A stretch of 64,000 nt of DNA from Gracilimonas sp964505215 (GCA_964505215.1 CAZDGU010000003.1:1-64000); one strand, 5' to 3'; shown: positions 9,800-18,308, numbered from the stretch's first letter. A program made the numbers and translations. Notes: generated by a model not told the origin, from the sequence alone.

Positions 9800-12700
9800 T
9801 GGCGGGAAAGACTTCACCAATTGGGGAAACCTTAATTTTATCTGCATTTAATGAACCCGGTGTTTTTCTGAGAACGCCAGGATCACTTTGTCCTTTTAAA
9901 GCAACTGTATGTTTACGGAATGTAATCTGCCCACTTGAAGCAATCTTTTGGATTCGAAGGATATCCCCATTTTCATTATTTATTACAGAATCATTTAAAG
10001 CTAATGAATATAGAAATGAATGATCCGGTCTATAGTCTTTCATTACAATAGGTTCGCCGTCTTTAACTCTACGAGCGGCCTCCATCATAGGAACTACTTT
10101 CCCAACCTGTTTCCTTTCTCCATTTTTATCTGTGGTTTCATAAATGGCAATATGGTGGTTGTTTCCATATAAAGCTGCTCTGGTTTCCTTTCCATCTTTA
10201 TTTTCAAAGAAATACATGATTTGAGGCTTCTTTTCCATCAGTAAGCGCACCTTTTTAATGGGTGTCTTTGCTTTTGAAGAAATAATATATGGCGGATCAG
10301 CTTCCAGACTGGCAATTGCATTAGCCTGTGTTTGTCCGTCATTCATTCGTTTTTGTACTTCATTATTCACAATGGCACGAATGGTTTCATCCCGAATTAA
10401 CGTCAAATCCTTTTTAGATAATTGATGAACCGGTTTTCTAAGCACCATCATTTCTTTGTTTTTAGGAGCTGGTTCATCTGTTGGTCCGTAATACGTCTCT
10501 TCATGCAGAGCTCCCGAAACCTTTCGATTAACCCGATGCGAAACGGTTATATTGTTAATGCTGGCTTCTACGTCATTTCTGAAAGTTAGCCAAGGTTCAG
10601 ATAGGTCTATTCGTCCGGCTATTCGACGTTTCATTTCTTCATTAGCCGCTCTTCCGCTTTCGTCAGCATCCATCCATTCAGCCGTGCCAATTCGCTTATT
10701 TTCATCACTCAGACGTTTTAAAGTAGATCGATTCGTGAATGCAACCACGATGGCATCTACCGCATGATGGCGGTGATCATCTCGGTTTTTCATATCAGGA
10801 TCTTCTTTATTTAGCACGCTGTTTAGCCCCCACAGATGGCGCAGTAGAGATGTGGTTTGGCCTTTTACCACTTCCACACTTTCGCAGGCAAGATGTTTGA
10901 GGTAAGAGCTTGCTTCCCTGCTTATATAGCGGGTATCACTTAATTGGCGATTTAAGAATTTGTCTTCATCAATTTCCTTCTGGGTAAATTTGTTTCGTTT
11001 ATTCCAGGGTAAATCACGGATTCGCTGAAGCATTGTGTCTTCGTCCATAAGTCCTGTTTCCACGCATTCCCAAGGAGTTCGATTGCCTTTTTTGCGGTTA
11101 AAGTCTGCTTCACAAAGTGTTTTATTGGCGTACGAATTGTCTAAAGAGCGGCTAAACGGAAGAATATGTTCAATTTGAAACTCTCCTGAATTGAAAGCTT
11201 CTGCAGGAATAGATTTACCAGTATAAGGGCAAGTTTTGTCGCATTCTTCCCACAAATTGTACCAGATAATATCATTATATCCGGGATATTGGACATTGAA
11301 TGGAGCTTGCTGCAATGCATTGTAAGCTTTTTCATTTTTGTTCTCAAGCTTACGCATGCGTTTGGTCATTTTTTGACGATGTTCATATCCGGCTTTTAAA
11401 TCCCGTGCTAACTCAACACGTATCACATCCGGCATTCCATATTCACGGATAATCCCATTAACCACCTTTCGAAGCTCAATCAAAGCGTGATAAACCACCG
11501 GGTTTTTAATAGTCTGGTCGGGCATGGGCAGCTGATTCATTTTGCCCGGATTTTGTTCGAATAAGGAATATCCTGCTTCTTTAATAGCTGTACTTTCTTC
11601 CATCCCCTTTTCTAAATAAGGCAACAGTTTTTTGATGGCCTTTTCAGAAAAACTTCCATAACGCTGTTCAAGGTTTAGTTTATGGGTTATGTATTCTGCT
11701 TGTTCTTCGGTTCTGTCCCATTTTTCAAGAGCAAGTTTCTTTACAACTTCCGGCTTTTCAACGTGGATAAGAACATCTACCACATGATTTTTGAAGTCGT
11801 CATCCAGTTCATACCAGTCTTTACCAAATGCCTTTTCGTTAGAAAGAGCGGCATTGGTTCGGTTTCCTTCAATATTTTTGCGACCACCTCTTTCAAGATT
11901 AAATACAGCATTTTTATTACCTATGGTTCCGCTTTTGATAAGCGCTGTTTTTAACTGGCTCCAGGTAACTTTATCTTTTTTATCAAAAATTTCCTTAAGG
12001 GTTTGCTTGTCCTCATCGGTTAATTTTATCTGAAAACCATTTTCATCAGAAAGGGAAAGGTTATTGATGTTTTTCAGAACTCTGAATTCTTGAAACAGCA
12101 GGTGAGCTTTGGCAATTCTTTTTTTGTCCGTTTCAAGTTCACATTTCCCAATCAAATGAGACTGAGATTTCATTTTACGCTGATGAAAAATGATTTCCTT
12201 TAGTTCTTTGCCAAGTTCTTTAGTTAATTGCGGGTGGTATGAGCTTTGAGCACTCCACAATGCATCAAATTCTTCTTGAAACATAGATCGGTGCGTATAT
12301 TTGTTGCGTATGCGCCAGTCAAAATCATCATGGTCTGAATCATTCTGAAGATGATTGTCATAAATCTTATAAAAATATTCTCCAATAGTTCTTGCGTCAT
12401 GTTTTGCCATGTGCTCACGAACTTTGGAGATGCCTTCTTTTACAGCACCTTCTTTATCGCTACCTGCTTTGCGATTACTTTTATAACCTCTTCTTTGGTT
12501 TAGGTGGTATAAAGCTCTGCCAAATTCATGGAGTGTTACTTTTTCATCGAGGGCCTTCGCTCTTATCTTGTACGGATTTATGCTTACCCATTCATCCCAC
12601 TCAGATTTATTAGGAGCTAATCCTTTTTGTTTGAGTGTGACGTATAAATTTATTTTCCTTCTGGTTCTACGGTCTCTTTGCCTTCTAACCGAACGTTTAG

Positions 12701-12875
12701 TTCTTCGGTCTGCATTAGAAGATTCACCGGGAGCAGCATCGGCTCTCAGTTCATTTCCCTGGAAAATCCGCACACCTGATTTTAGGATTTTGCCGTTTTC
12801 ATTGTTTCCATTTGTTTCTATTAATCCCCAGCCAATTGAAGCAACACCGAGGTCTAAGCCTAATATCTTTTTCAT
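9792..12875 (-). CDS. cas9: CRISPR-associated endonuclease Cas9, type II-C
   Basis: A 1027-residue RNA-guided DNA endonuclease, the compact size typical of type II-C. All nuclease motifs look intact: RuvC-I GLDLGVASIGWG (Asp8), an arginine-rich bridge helix (about 57-74), RuvC-II VIRVELARDLK (Glu488), HNH FQIEHILPFS (His570) with Asn593 in DFNRKKGN, and RuvC-III HRHHAVDAIVVAF (His704, Asp707). CDKTCPYTGKSIP just before the HNH is also usual for II-C proteins. The C-terminal ~250 residues form the presumed PAM-interacting region; the PAM cannot be read from sequence. The gene leads a cas9-cas1-cas2 operon. The tracrRNA lies 41 bases upstream on the opposite strand. No cas4, csn2 or other accessory gene is present, consistent with II-C. 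Confidence 0.98.
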   Translation of the reverse strand: MKKILGLDLGVASIGWGLIETNGNNENGKILKSGVRIFQGNELRADAAPGESSNADRRTKRSVRRQRDRRTRRKINLYVTLKQKGLAPNKSEWDEWVSINPYKIRAKALDEKVTLHEFGRALYHLNQRRGYKSNRKAGSDKEGAVKEGISKVREHMAKHDARTIGEYFYKIYDNHLQNDSDHDDFDWRIRNKYTHRSMFQEEFDALWSAQSSYHPQLTKELGKELKEIIFHQRKMKSQSHLIGKCELETDKKRIAKAHLLFQEFRVLKNINNLSLSDENGFQIKLTDEDKQTLKEIFDKKDKVTWSQLKTALIKSGTIGNKNAVFNLERGGRKNIEGNRTNAALSNEKAFGKDWYELDDDFKNHVVDVLIHVEKPEVVKKLALEKWDRTEEQAEYITHKLNLEQRYGSFSEKAIKKLLPYLEKGMEESTAIKEAGYSLFEQNPGKMNQLPMPDQTIKNPVVYHALIELRKVVNGIIREYGMPDVIRVELARDLKAGYEHRQKMTKRMRKLENKNEKAYNALQQAPFNVQYPGYNDIIWYNLWEECDKTCPYTGKSIPAEAFNSGEFQIEHILPFSRSLDNSYANKTLCEADFNRKKGNRTPWECVETGLMDEDTMLQRIRDLPWNKRNKFTQKEIDEDKFLNRQLSDTRYISREASSYLKHLACESVEVVKGQTTSLLRHLWGLNSVLNKEDPDMKNRDDHRHHAVDAIVVAFTNRSTLKRLSDENKRIGTAEWMDADESGRAANEEMKRRIAGRIDLSEPWLTFRNDVEASINNITVSHRVNRKVSGALHEETYYGPTDEPAPKNKEMMVLRKPVHQLSKKDLTLIRDETIRAIVNNEVQKRMNDGQTQANAIASLEADPPYIISSKAKTPIKKVRLLMEKKPQIMYFFENKDGKETRAALYGNNHHIAIYETTDKNGERKQVGKVVPMMEAARRVKDGEPIVMKDYRPDHSFLYSLALNDSVINNENGDILRIQKIASSGQITFRKHTVALKGQSDPGVLRKTPGSLNADKIKVSPIGEVFPAND

Positions 12876-12940
12876 ATTCCCGATTTGTTTTATTAATAAA
12901 GTTCATTTATACTCCTGTAAATCATCTCGAAAAGAGTCTT

Positions 12941-12980
12941 ATCACAACAAAGAGATTTAGACTCTGCAGGCACTGCTCAC
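12941..12980 (-). promoter_or_regulatory. Candidate cas9 promoter reading through the antirepeat
   Basis: On the - strand, TCTCTTTG (12955-12948) is one mismatch from the Bacteroidota -7 consensus TAnnTTTG, with a TTG about 24 bases upstream. Transcription from here would give cas9 a leader of about 65 bases containing the repeat-like sequence complementary to the tracrRNA. This is a pattern match only, with longer-than-ideal spacing. Confidence 0.25.
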
Positions 12981-12992
12981 AAGAGTATCCTT

Positions 12993-13019
12993 AGCCCTCT
13001 GCGGAGGGCTATTTTTTTG
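12993..13019 (+). terminator. Intrinsic terminator of the tracrRNA
   Basis: A perfect seven-base-pair stem AGCCCTC/GAGGGCT with a TGCG loop is followed by A and seven T. It defines the 3' end of the tracrRNA. Confidence 0.9.
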
Positions 13020-13124
13020 TTTTATATTTTGGAATTAAACCCTTTAGTAATTTAAAATCAAATTGATGTGAGTAATTGATACAAAAGATGAGGGTAGTGA
13101 GATGTGATTTATCTTCGTTTCTCA

Positions 13125-13285
13125 AGCTGGAGCTTTCCTGCTTAGCCCATGGAACTCCGAGACTATCCCGACAATTCGTTGAACCCCTCCGGGGTTGTGG
13201 CAGCCGGGGACTTTCCTCAACTACGGGTTTCGCAGACTGCACCCGCAGTTATTGATGTTTAACCCTTGCAGGATTTGATGCTTCA
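13125..13285. repeat. Mosaic of REP-like palindromic repeat remnants
   Basis: The 13020-13413 gene-free stretch holds no convincing gene. Within it are CAAGCTGGAGCTT (a motif common in dispersed bacterial palindromes), a hairpin AACCCC-tcc-GGGGTT (13182-13196), and CGGGT...ACCCG just beyond, ending near AACCCTTGCAGG. The segment is richer in G+C than its surroundings. A similar AACCCC/GGGGTT hairpin recurs at 40736-40752 and in inverted form at 22271-22286. It is interpreted as decayed intergenic palindromic elements; whether they are dispersed genome-wide cannot be seen here. Confidence 0.45.
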
Positions 13286-13413
13286 CCAAAAATCTCCCTA
13301 ATCCGCGAATTACACCCGAAAGGAGGGGTAGTGAGTAAAAGAAATTTAAGAAACGAATTTATAGTATTTGTCTGTGGAAACTGAGCAGAAGAGCTAGTGA
13401 GTAGAGCAGTTTT

Positions 13414-13713
13414 TCAATCCTTCATTCTGCTTTTCAAATCCATTTGCTCGTGCAAAATTCTGGTGATTTCAATCGGTTTTCTTGCTGATTTTCGATAGAA
13501 TATTATATGCCTGTCTGTTTTTAAACCGAAAAGATCAACTGCTATTCCGTGGTAGTTTTTTCCTAAATCAGGGTTTTCAGCTATGTCCCGGCAGCTGTCA
13601 AGCAACAAATTGTAATACCTGTCTGCTTGTTTCTCTGACCAATTGTCAAACGTATAATCCCAAATTTCAGTCAGATCATGAACGGCTTTGTTGGTCAGTT
13701 TATATTCAGCCAT
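13414..13713 (-). CDS. parE: ParE-family type II toxin
   Basis: A 99-residue RelE/ParE-superfamily toxin. MAEYKLTNKAVHDLTEIWDYT is the typical N-terminal strand-helix of the family, followed by SEKQADRYYNLLLDSCRDIAENPDLGK and the C-terminal core GLKTDRHIIFYRKSARKPIEITRILHEQMD. ParE members poison DNA gyrase while RelE members cleave mRNA; the ParD partner and overall pattern favour ParE. It overlaps the upstream antitoxin gene by eight bases and is translated with it. The pair sits next to the CRISPR-Cas locus and between palindromic repeat remnants, a context common for mobile addiction modules. Confidence 0.88.
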   Translation of the reverse strand: MAEYKLTNKAVHDLTEIWDYTFDNWSEKQADRYYNLLLDSCRDIAENPDLGKNYHGIAVDLFGLKTDRHIIFYRKSARKPIEITRILHEQMDLKSRMKD

Positions 13714-13957
13714 TCTCTTTGCGTCTTGCTTTCAGTTCATGAAGATGTTTGTCTCGGTCAAAGTCGTGTGCGATGCCACTTTCAACTCCCTCCTGGATAG
13801 CATTTTGTAACGCAATGGCTTTACTTTCTTCATGTTCTAAAAGCCGAAGTCCGGCTCTGATAACTTCACTGACGTTTTTATATCGCCCCTCAGAAACCTG
13901 ATTTTTCACAAATTCATCAAAGTAATTTCCGAGTGATATGGACGTGTTTTTACTCAT
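13706..13957 (-). CDS. parD: ParD-family antitoxin
   Basis: An 83-residue antitoxin. The N-terminal SISLGNYFDEFVKNQVSEGRYKNVSEVIRAGLRLLE region (about 6-40) is a ribbon-helix-helix DNA-binding domain of the ParD/CopG type. The charged C-terminal half is the expected toxin-binding tail. An AAGGA sequence precedes the ATG by seven bases. A perfect 15-base palindrome upstream (13981-13995) is the likely autoregulatory operator. The gene is first in a two-gene parDE operon. Confidence 0.88.
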   Translation of the reverse strand: MSKNTSISLGNYFDEFVKNQVSEGRYKNVSEVIRAGLRLLEHEESKAIALQNAIQEGVESGIAHDFDRDKHLHELKARRKENG

Positions 13958-13980
13958 AATTCATTCCTTTTTCATAAAAC

Positions 13981-13995
13981 TACCAAATTTTGGTA
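13981..13995. promoter_or_regulatory. Palindromic operator candidate upstream of parDE
   Basis: TACCAAA-T-TTTGGTA is a perfect inverted repeat with seven-base half-sites, 24 bases before the parD start. Ribbon-helix-helix antitoxins repress their own operon by binding such sites. The assignment is by position and symmetry. Confidence 0.55.
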
Positions 13996-14082
13996 AATAA
14001 ATACAATTAACTACTATCTCCGCCGCTCCCAGTCTGTGGACAACTCAATACTTGTGAATAGATTCATTAATTTATTAGTGAA

Positions 14083-14117
14083 AAATCCTCCAAGGATTCA
14101 AAATCCTTGGAGGATTT
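14083..14117. repeat. Perfect 16-bp palindromic hairpin
   Basis: AAATCCTCCAAGGATT (14083-14098) and AATCCTTGGAGGATTT (14102-14117) are perfect inverted copies around a three-base loop. There is no T-tract, so it is probably not a simple terminator. It lies in the 13958-14386 gene-free stretch between parD and the reductase gene, which also contains a G+C-rich palindromic patch (GAGGC-gga-GCCTC, about 14240-14290) that resembles other decayed intergenic repeats. No gene is supported in that stretch. Confidence 0.6.
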
Positions 14118-14386
14118 GCTAAAATAGCCAGTATCTCCTAACAAATTTAACCTGGCTTTCTTAACATAATACTTTTCATACAGGTTGTACGCCACAGAGT
14201 TTAAGAGATGCCGAGGCTGAACTAACTGAGTAGCCGAAAATAAATTTGTAGCAGGAGGCGGAGCCTCAGTGGGGCATTCCGGCGCGGAGCACTCGGTACC
14301 AATCAAAAGTTTAATGCAGAATACCCGGTAAATGAATGTTTGTTCTGTTTTAATTGTAATAGTTTGGAAACAATTCAAACAATCTT

Positions 14387-15067
14387 ATGACTATGGCACA
14401 CACATTAAATATCCAGAAAATTGAAGAAGTAACGCACGATGTGCGAAAAATCACTTTAGAAAAGCCGGATGGTTATACATTCACTCCCGGTCAGGCTACC
14501 GAGGTTTCAATCAATAAAGAAGGATGGAAAGAGGAAAAGCGGCCGTTTACTTTTACCTCACTCCCTGAAGATGATTATTTGCAATTTGTAATTAAAATGT
14601 ATCCCGATCACAATGGCGTAACCGAGCAAATCGGTAAGCTGGAAGCGGGCAATTCGCTACTGGTTGGCGATGCCTGGGGAACGATTCACTACGATGGCGA
14701 AGGCGTGTTTTTAGCCGGAGGAGCGGGTGTTACTCCTTTTATTGCCATTTTCAGAGACTTGCATAAAAAGGGAAAAGTGGGAAATAATAAGCTCATTTTT
14801 TCAAATAAAAGTGAGAAGGATATCATCCTGAAAGACGAGTTTGAGCAGATATTGGGCGAGCAGTTTATAAATGTAATTACGGATGAAAAACCTTCCGGAG
14901 ATCATATTTTTCTGGATGGATTTATGGATAAGGCTTTTTTAGAATCGCAAATTGATGACTTCGATCAGCCTTTTTATGTATGTGGTCCCATGCCCTTCAA
15001 CAAAGCCGTAATGGGATATTTGAAGGAGTTGGGAGCGAACCCGGAAGCGCTGGTATTTGAGAAATAA
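14387..15067 (+). CDS. FAD-binding ferredoxin/flavodoxin reductase-like oxidoreductase
   Basis: A 226-residue protein of the ferredoxin-NADP+ reductase superfamily. An FAD-binding beta-barrel occupies about residues 4-98 with the flavin motif RPFTFTS near residue 48. It is followed by an NAD(P)-binding domain starting at VFLAGGAGVTPFIAI and ending with the FYVCGPMPFNKAV motif. There is no [2Fe-2S] domain, so it must pass electrons to a separate partner that cannot be identified from its neighbours. An alternative ATG lies two codons in (14393). It is followed after 74 bases by the aminotransferase gene. Confidence 0.85.
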   Translation: MTMAHTLNIQKIEEVTHDVRKITLEKPDGYTFTPGQATEVSINKEGWKEEKRPFTFTSLPEDDYLQFVIKMYPDHNGVTEQIGKLEAGNSLLVGDAWGTIHYDGEGVFLAGGAGVTPFIAIFRDLHKKGKVGNNKLIFSNKSEKDIILKDEFEQILGEQFINVITDEKPSGDHIFLDGFMDKAFLESQIDDFDQPFYVCGPMPFNKAVMGYLKELGANPEALVFEK

Positions 15068-15141
15068 TTCTTCACAAAAGGAAATTCGCAACCGTCTGTT
15101 TATTTTCTTTTATTTGGGTGCAAACATTATACACTCAAATT

Positions 15142-16065
15142 ATGACACACGGTACACATAACGCGATTGCTGATCCGCGAAACAGCGATATTCTTATTTA
15201 TATTAATGGTGAACTTCATCACCGGGATGAAGCCAAAATATCTGTTTATGACAGCGGATATTTGGTGGGAGATGGAGTTTGGGAAGGCTTTCGGCTTCAC
15301 GATGGCGTATTGGTGTTTTTGGATGAACACTTTGATCGCCTTTTTCAAGGCGCCAAAACCATTGGAATGGATATTGGTTTGAGCCGGGCTGAACTCACAC
15401 AAGCTATCTGGAAAACGCTGGATGCCAACGATATGAACGACGGCGTGCACGTACGCCTGATGGTTACCCGAGGCATCAAAAAAACTCCTTCCCAGGATCC
15501 GCGGCTTACCATTTCCGGTCCCAATGTGGTGATTATTGCCGAACATAAGAAGGCCGATCCTGAAAGCAGAGATCGCGGAGTTACTCTTTTTACCAGCACC
15601 ATTCGTCGCGGATCGCCCGATTATTTAGATCCCAGATTGAACTGCCATTCCAAGCTTCATGAGGTTCAGGCCTTGTATCAGGCGCTGGAGGCGGGAGCCG
15701 ATGAGGCGCTGATGCTGGATGTAAATGGATTTGTTTCTACCTGTAATGCAACGAACTTTTTTATGGTGAAGGATGGCGAAGTGTGGACTTCAACCGGCCA
15801 ATATTGTATGAATGGAATAACGCGTGGAAAGGTAATTGAAGCCTGCCATGACGCGGACATTCCCTGCTACGAAAAGAATTTTTCGTTATATGATGTATAT
15901 GGTGCCGATGAAGCATTTGTAACCGGAAGCTTTGGAGGCCTCACTCCCGTAACGGCTGTTGACGGCAGGGAAATTCCGGGAAGCGTACCCGGAGAGCTTA
16001 CTCAGCATCTTCAGGTTTTATATGAGTCTGTAATAAAGCGCGCAGTAAATAATGCACGCGTATAA
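15142..16065 (+). CDS. Class IV PLP-dependent aminotransferase (branched-chain/D-amino-acid type)
   Basis: Counting from the ATG at 15142 this is a 307-residue fold-type IV transaminase; a GTG at 15118 would add eight atypical residues. Features seen are INGELHHRDEAKISVYDSGYLVGDGVWEG near the N-terminus, the PLP lysine Lys171 in NCHSKLHE, and the phosphate-binding region VSTCNATNFFMV with GITRGKVI. Such enzymes transaminate branched-chain amino acids, D-alanine or 4-amino-4-deoxychorismate; the exact substrate is open. The next gene encodes a sulfotransferase-like protein. Similar modules are, to my recollection, fused in some marine eukaryotic and bacterial 'BCAT-like' proteins, which suggests a shared pathway. 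Confidence 0.85.
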   Translation: MTHGTHNAIADPRNSDILIYINGELHHRDEAKISVYDSGYLVGDGVWEGFRLHDGVLVFLDEHFDRLFQGAKTIGMDIGLSRAELTQAIWKTLDANDMNDGVHVRLMVTRGIKKTPSQDPRLTISGPNVVIIAEHKKADPESRDRGVTLFTSTIRRGSPDYLDPRLNCHSKLHEVQALYQALEAGADEALMLDVNGFVSTCNATNFFMVKDGEVWTSTGQYCMNGITRGKVIEACHDADIPCYEKNFSLYDVYGADEAFVTGSFGGLTPVTAVDGREIPGSVPGELTQHLQVLYESVIKRAVNNARV

Positions 16066-16148
16066 TTAACTGGAACTAAACGGTCGCAGGGGTTTAGAAG
16101 TTACAGAAGCATAAACCAGGCGATATTCAAAAAAATAATAATGGAGAA

Positions 16149-16877
16149 ATGCTAAAAACGAAACGAATTTGTTTATGGAGCGGGCCGCGAAATATCTCAA
16201 CGGCTCTGATGTATTCATTTGCCCAGCGTGGTGATACTACGGTTTTTGATGAGCCGCTGTATGCGCATTACCTTGCCTCGACCGATGCGGCAGAATATCA
16301 CCCCGGCGCCGAAGAGGTACTGGAAAGCCAGGAAAATGACGGCCAAAAAGTTGTTGACGAAATTTTTCTGGGGGAATATGACACGCCCATTGTGTTCTTT
16401 AAAAATATGTCTCACCATCTGGTAAATTTGGACCTGAGTTTTTTAGAGGAAACTATAAATGTGATATTGACGCGGCCGCCTAAAGAAATGCTGGTTTCGT
16501 ATGCAAAGCATATCAAAAACCCGACCATGCAGGATGTGGGGTATCAAAAGCATCTTGAAATTGTGCAGTATTTACGGTCTGTGGGTAAAAATCCAATTAT
16601 TGTAGATGCCAAAAATATGCTGCAATATCCGCAGTCGCGCCTCAGAGAGCTTTGCGGAACGCTGGGTATTCCTTTTAATGAAAGAATGCTGAAATGGCCC
16701 GCCGGTCCGCGTAAGGAAGATGGCGTGTGGGCTAAATACTGGTATCATACCGTGCACCGATCTACCGGGTTTCGCGCATACAAACCTAAAAATGAGCCGG
16801 TTCCGGAAGAGCTGCAAGGCTTGTTGGAAGAATGTGAAGAAGCTTACGAAAAGCTGCTAAAGTATGCGACAGGATAG
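16149..16877 (+). CDS. Sulfotransferase-like P-loop protein
   Basis: A 242-residue cytosolic protein whose N-terminus RICLWSGPRNISTALMYSFAQR resembles the 5'-phosphosulfate loop of PAPS-dependent sulfotransferases, followed by FDEPLYAHYL. The internal VILTRPPKEMLVSYAKHIKN corresponds to the 3'-phosphate-binding R-x(7)-S region. The C-terminal half is helical. The acceptor is unknown and catalytic activity is not assured. It is 83 bases downstream of a class IV aminotransferase gene and has a GGAG ribosome-binding site. A terminator follows at 16933-16964. Confidence 0.65.
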   Translation: MLKTKRICLWSGPRNISTALMYSFAQRGDTTVFDEPLYAHYLASTDAAEYHPGAEEVLESQENDGQKVVDEIFLGEYDTPIVFFKNMSHHLVNLDLSFLEETINVILTRPPKEMLVSYAKHIKNPTMQDVGYQKHLEIVQYLRSVGKNPIIVDAKNMLQYPQSRLRELCGTLGIPFNERMLKWPAGPRKEDGVWAKYWYHTVHRSTGFRAYKPKNEPVPEELQGLLEECEEAYEKLLKYATG

Positions 16878-16932
16878 TTTGTAGTGGAGGGATGAAAGCC
16901 TTCACTTAAATCGAACAAACCCAAACAATGTA

Positions 16933-16964
16933 AAAGCCCGAATTGATGTCAATCCGGGCTTTTT
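16933..16964. terminator. Bidirectional intrinsic terminator
   Basis: AGCCCG-AATTGA...TCAAT-CCGGGCT forms a long stem with an A-tract before and a T-tract after. It can serve both the + strand sulfotransferase-like gene and the - strand purA. Confidence 0.8.
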
Positions 16965-16968
16965 TAAT

Positions 16969-18243
16969 TTATAAAACGATGGTTTCGGTACGCTTAGGTC
17001 CGGTGGAGATAATGGTAAACTTCACCCCTAAATAATCCTCAACAAAGCGGATGTACGATTGCGCGGTAGCGGGCAGTTTTTCCCAATCTGTAATGCCTTC
17101 AATGGAATTATTCCATCCCGGAAGGGCTGTGTAAACAGGTTCGGCATTTTCAATTTCGGGCAGTGAAAGTGGGAAAACATCGGTTTCTTTGCCATTAAGC
17201 CTGTAGGCGGTGCACACCTTAATTTCATCAAAGCCGTCCATTACATCCATTTTTGTAAGGGTGAGCTCGTTAATGCCGTTGATTTGCACTACGTATTTAA
17301 GAGCAACTAAATCGAGCCAGCCGCAGCGGCGCGGACGTCCGGTTGTGGCACCGAATTCATCTCCTTTTTTACGGAGTTTATCGCCTATTTCGTCCAATAG
17401 TTCGGTTGGGAACGGTCCGTTGCCTACGCGTGTGGTGTATGCTTTGGTGATGCCCATGATTTTATCTAACCGTGTGGGCGGGATGCCGGAACCGGTGCTT
17501 GCGCCGCCCGATGTGGGCGAAGAAGAAGTGACGAAGGGATAGGTGCCGTGATCTACATCCAGCAGCGTGCCCTGAGCGCCTTCTAACAAAATGGATTTGT
17601 CATCGGCAATGCCTTGGTGCAGCAGGTTGGTGGTGTTGCAAATATAAGGTTCCAAAATTTGGATGGATTCTTCCAGCTCGGCAAGCAGTTCGTCGGTGCT
17701 TAATTCCGGTTCTTTGTACAGGTTTTTAAGCGCAAAGTTAATGTCTTTCAGATTCTGGTCAATCTTTTGCTTGAGCAGCTTTCGGTCCAGTAAGTCTATC
17801 ATGCGGATACCTACCCGAGATATTTTGCTCACATAAGCGGGGCCAATTCCTCGTCCGGTGGTACCAATGGCATCAACGCCACGGCGTTTTTCTTTTAGCT
17901 GATCAAGGAGTTTGTGGTAGGGAAGGATAACGTGTGCGGTTTGGCTGATGAAGAAGCGATCTTTCAGTTCAAATCCCATTTTTTGGATGCCTTTGATTTC
18001 TTCAACCAGAGCAATAGGATCTATAACCACGCCATTTCCTATAATGCAGTGAGCATCTCCGTTAAAAATACCGGAAGGAATGAGGTGAAGAACCACCATT
18101 TTATCGTCAAATTTGAGGGTGTGCCCGGCGTTAGCTCCGCCTTGGAAACGGACTACATAATCTGCTTTGCTGCTTAGCAGATCTACAATTTTACCTTTTC
18201 CTTCATCACCCCACTGGGCTCCAATAACAACTCGTGTACTCAT
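16969..18243 (-). CDS. purA: Adenylosuccinate synthetase
   Basis: PurA joins IMP and aspartate using GTP to form adenylosuccinate, the first committed step to AMP. The 424 residues match the family length. The N-terminal loop GAQWGDEGKGKIVD holds the catalytic Asp, and GGANAGHTL holds the catalytic His. LLEGAQGTLLDVDHGTYPFVTSSSP and the C-terminal ISTGPKRTETI guanine-binding segment are also present. It lies downstream of a STAS-domain gene but is separated from it by a terminator, so it is probably transcribed alone. Confidence 0.97.
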   Translation of the reverse strand: MSTRVVIGAQWGDEGKGKIVDLLSSKADYVVRFQGGANAGHTLKFDDKMVVLHLIPSGIFNGDAHCIIGNGVVIDPIALVEEIKGIQKMGFELKDRFFISQTAHVILPYHKLLDQLKEKRRGVDAIGTTGRGIGPAYVSKISRVGIRMIDLLDRKLLKQKIDQNLKDINFALKNLYKEPELSTDELLAELEESIQILEPYICNTTNLLHQGIADDKSILLEGAQGTLLDVDHGTYPFVTSSSPTSGGASTGSGIPPTRLDKIMGITKAYTTRVGNGPFPTELLDEIGDKLRKKGDEFGATTGRPRRCGWLDLVALKYVVQINGINELTLTKMDVMDGFDEIKVCTAYRLNGKETDVFPLSLPEIENAEPVYTALPGWNNSIEGITDWEKLPATAQSYIRFVEDYLGVKFTIISTGPKRTETIVL

Positions 18244-18261
18244 AATAATAGATTCAATAAA

Positions 18262-18285
18262 AAAGGGGTGCAGAACACCCCTCTG
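18262..18285 (-). terminator. Intrinsic terminator after the STAS gene
   Basis: On the - strand GGGGTG-ttctg-CACCCC is followed by TTTTTT. It sits between the STAS gene (upstream) and purA (downstream) and should insulate them. Confidence 0.75.
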
Positions 18286-18308
18286 TATTCTTGGTTAAAT
18301 AGGATCGG

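Larger units (their letters stand above)
12914..13019 (+). ncRNA. tracrRNA of the type II-C CRISPR-Cas system
   Basis: Bases 12916-12948 are an antirepeat. Twenty-two consecutive bases (12916-12937) are perfectly complementary to repeat positions 13-34 and form the upper stem. Five mismatched bases form a bulge, and CACAAC (12943-12948) pairs with the repeat start GTTGTG as the lower stem. Downstream are a small hairpin GCAG-gca-CTGC (12966-12976) and a strong terminator, AGCCCTC-tgcg-GAGGGCT (12993-13010), followed by seven T. A possible promoter is TTTG at 12884-12887 and TATACT at 12908-12913. The gene is divergent from cas9. Ends are estimates. Confidence 0.93.

Noticed and set aside
13009..13242. 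A 77-codon - strand frame (contains PRLPQPRRGST).
   Set aside because: It runs through palindromic repeat remnants and the tracrRNA terminator, has no ribosome-binding site, and its composition is that of the repeat.
14067..14378. A 103-codon - strand frame upstream of the reductase gene.
   Set aside because: It crosses the perfect palindrome at 14083-14117 and a G+C-rich repeat patch, with composition unlike a real protein.
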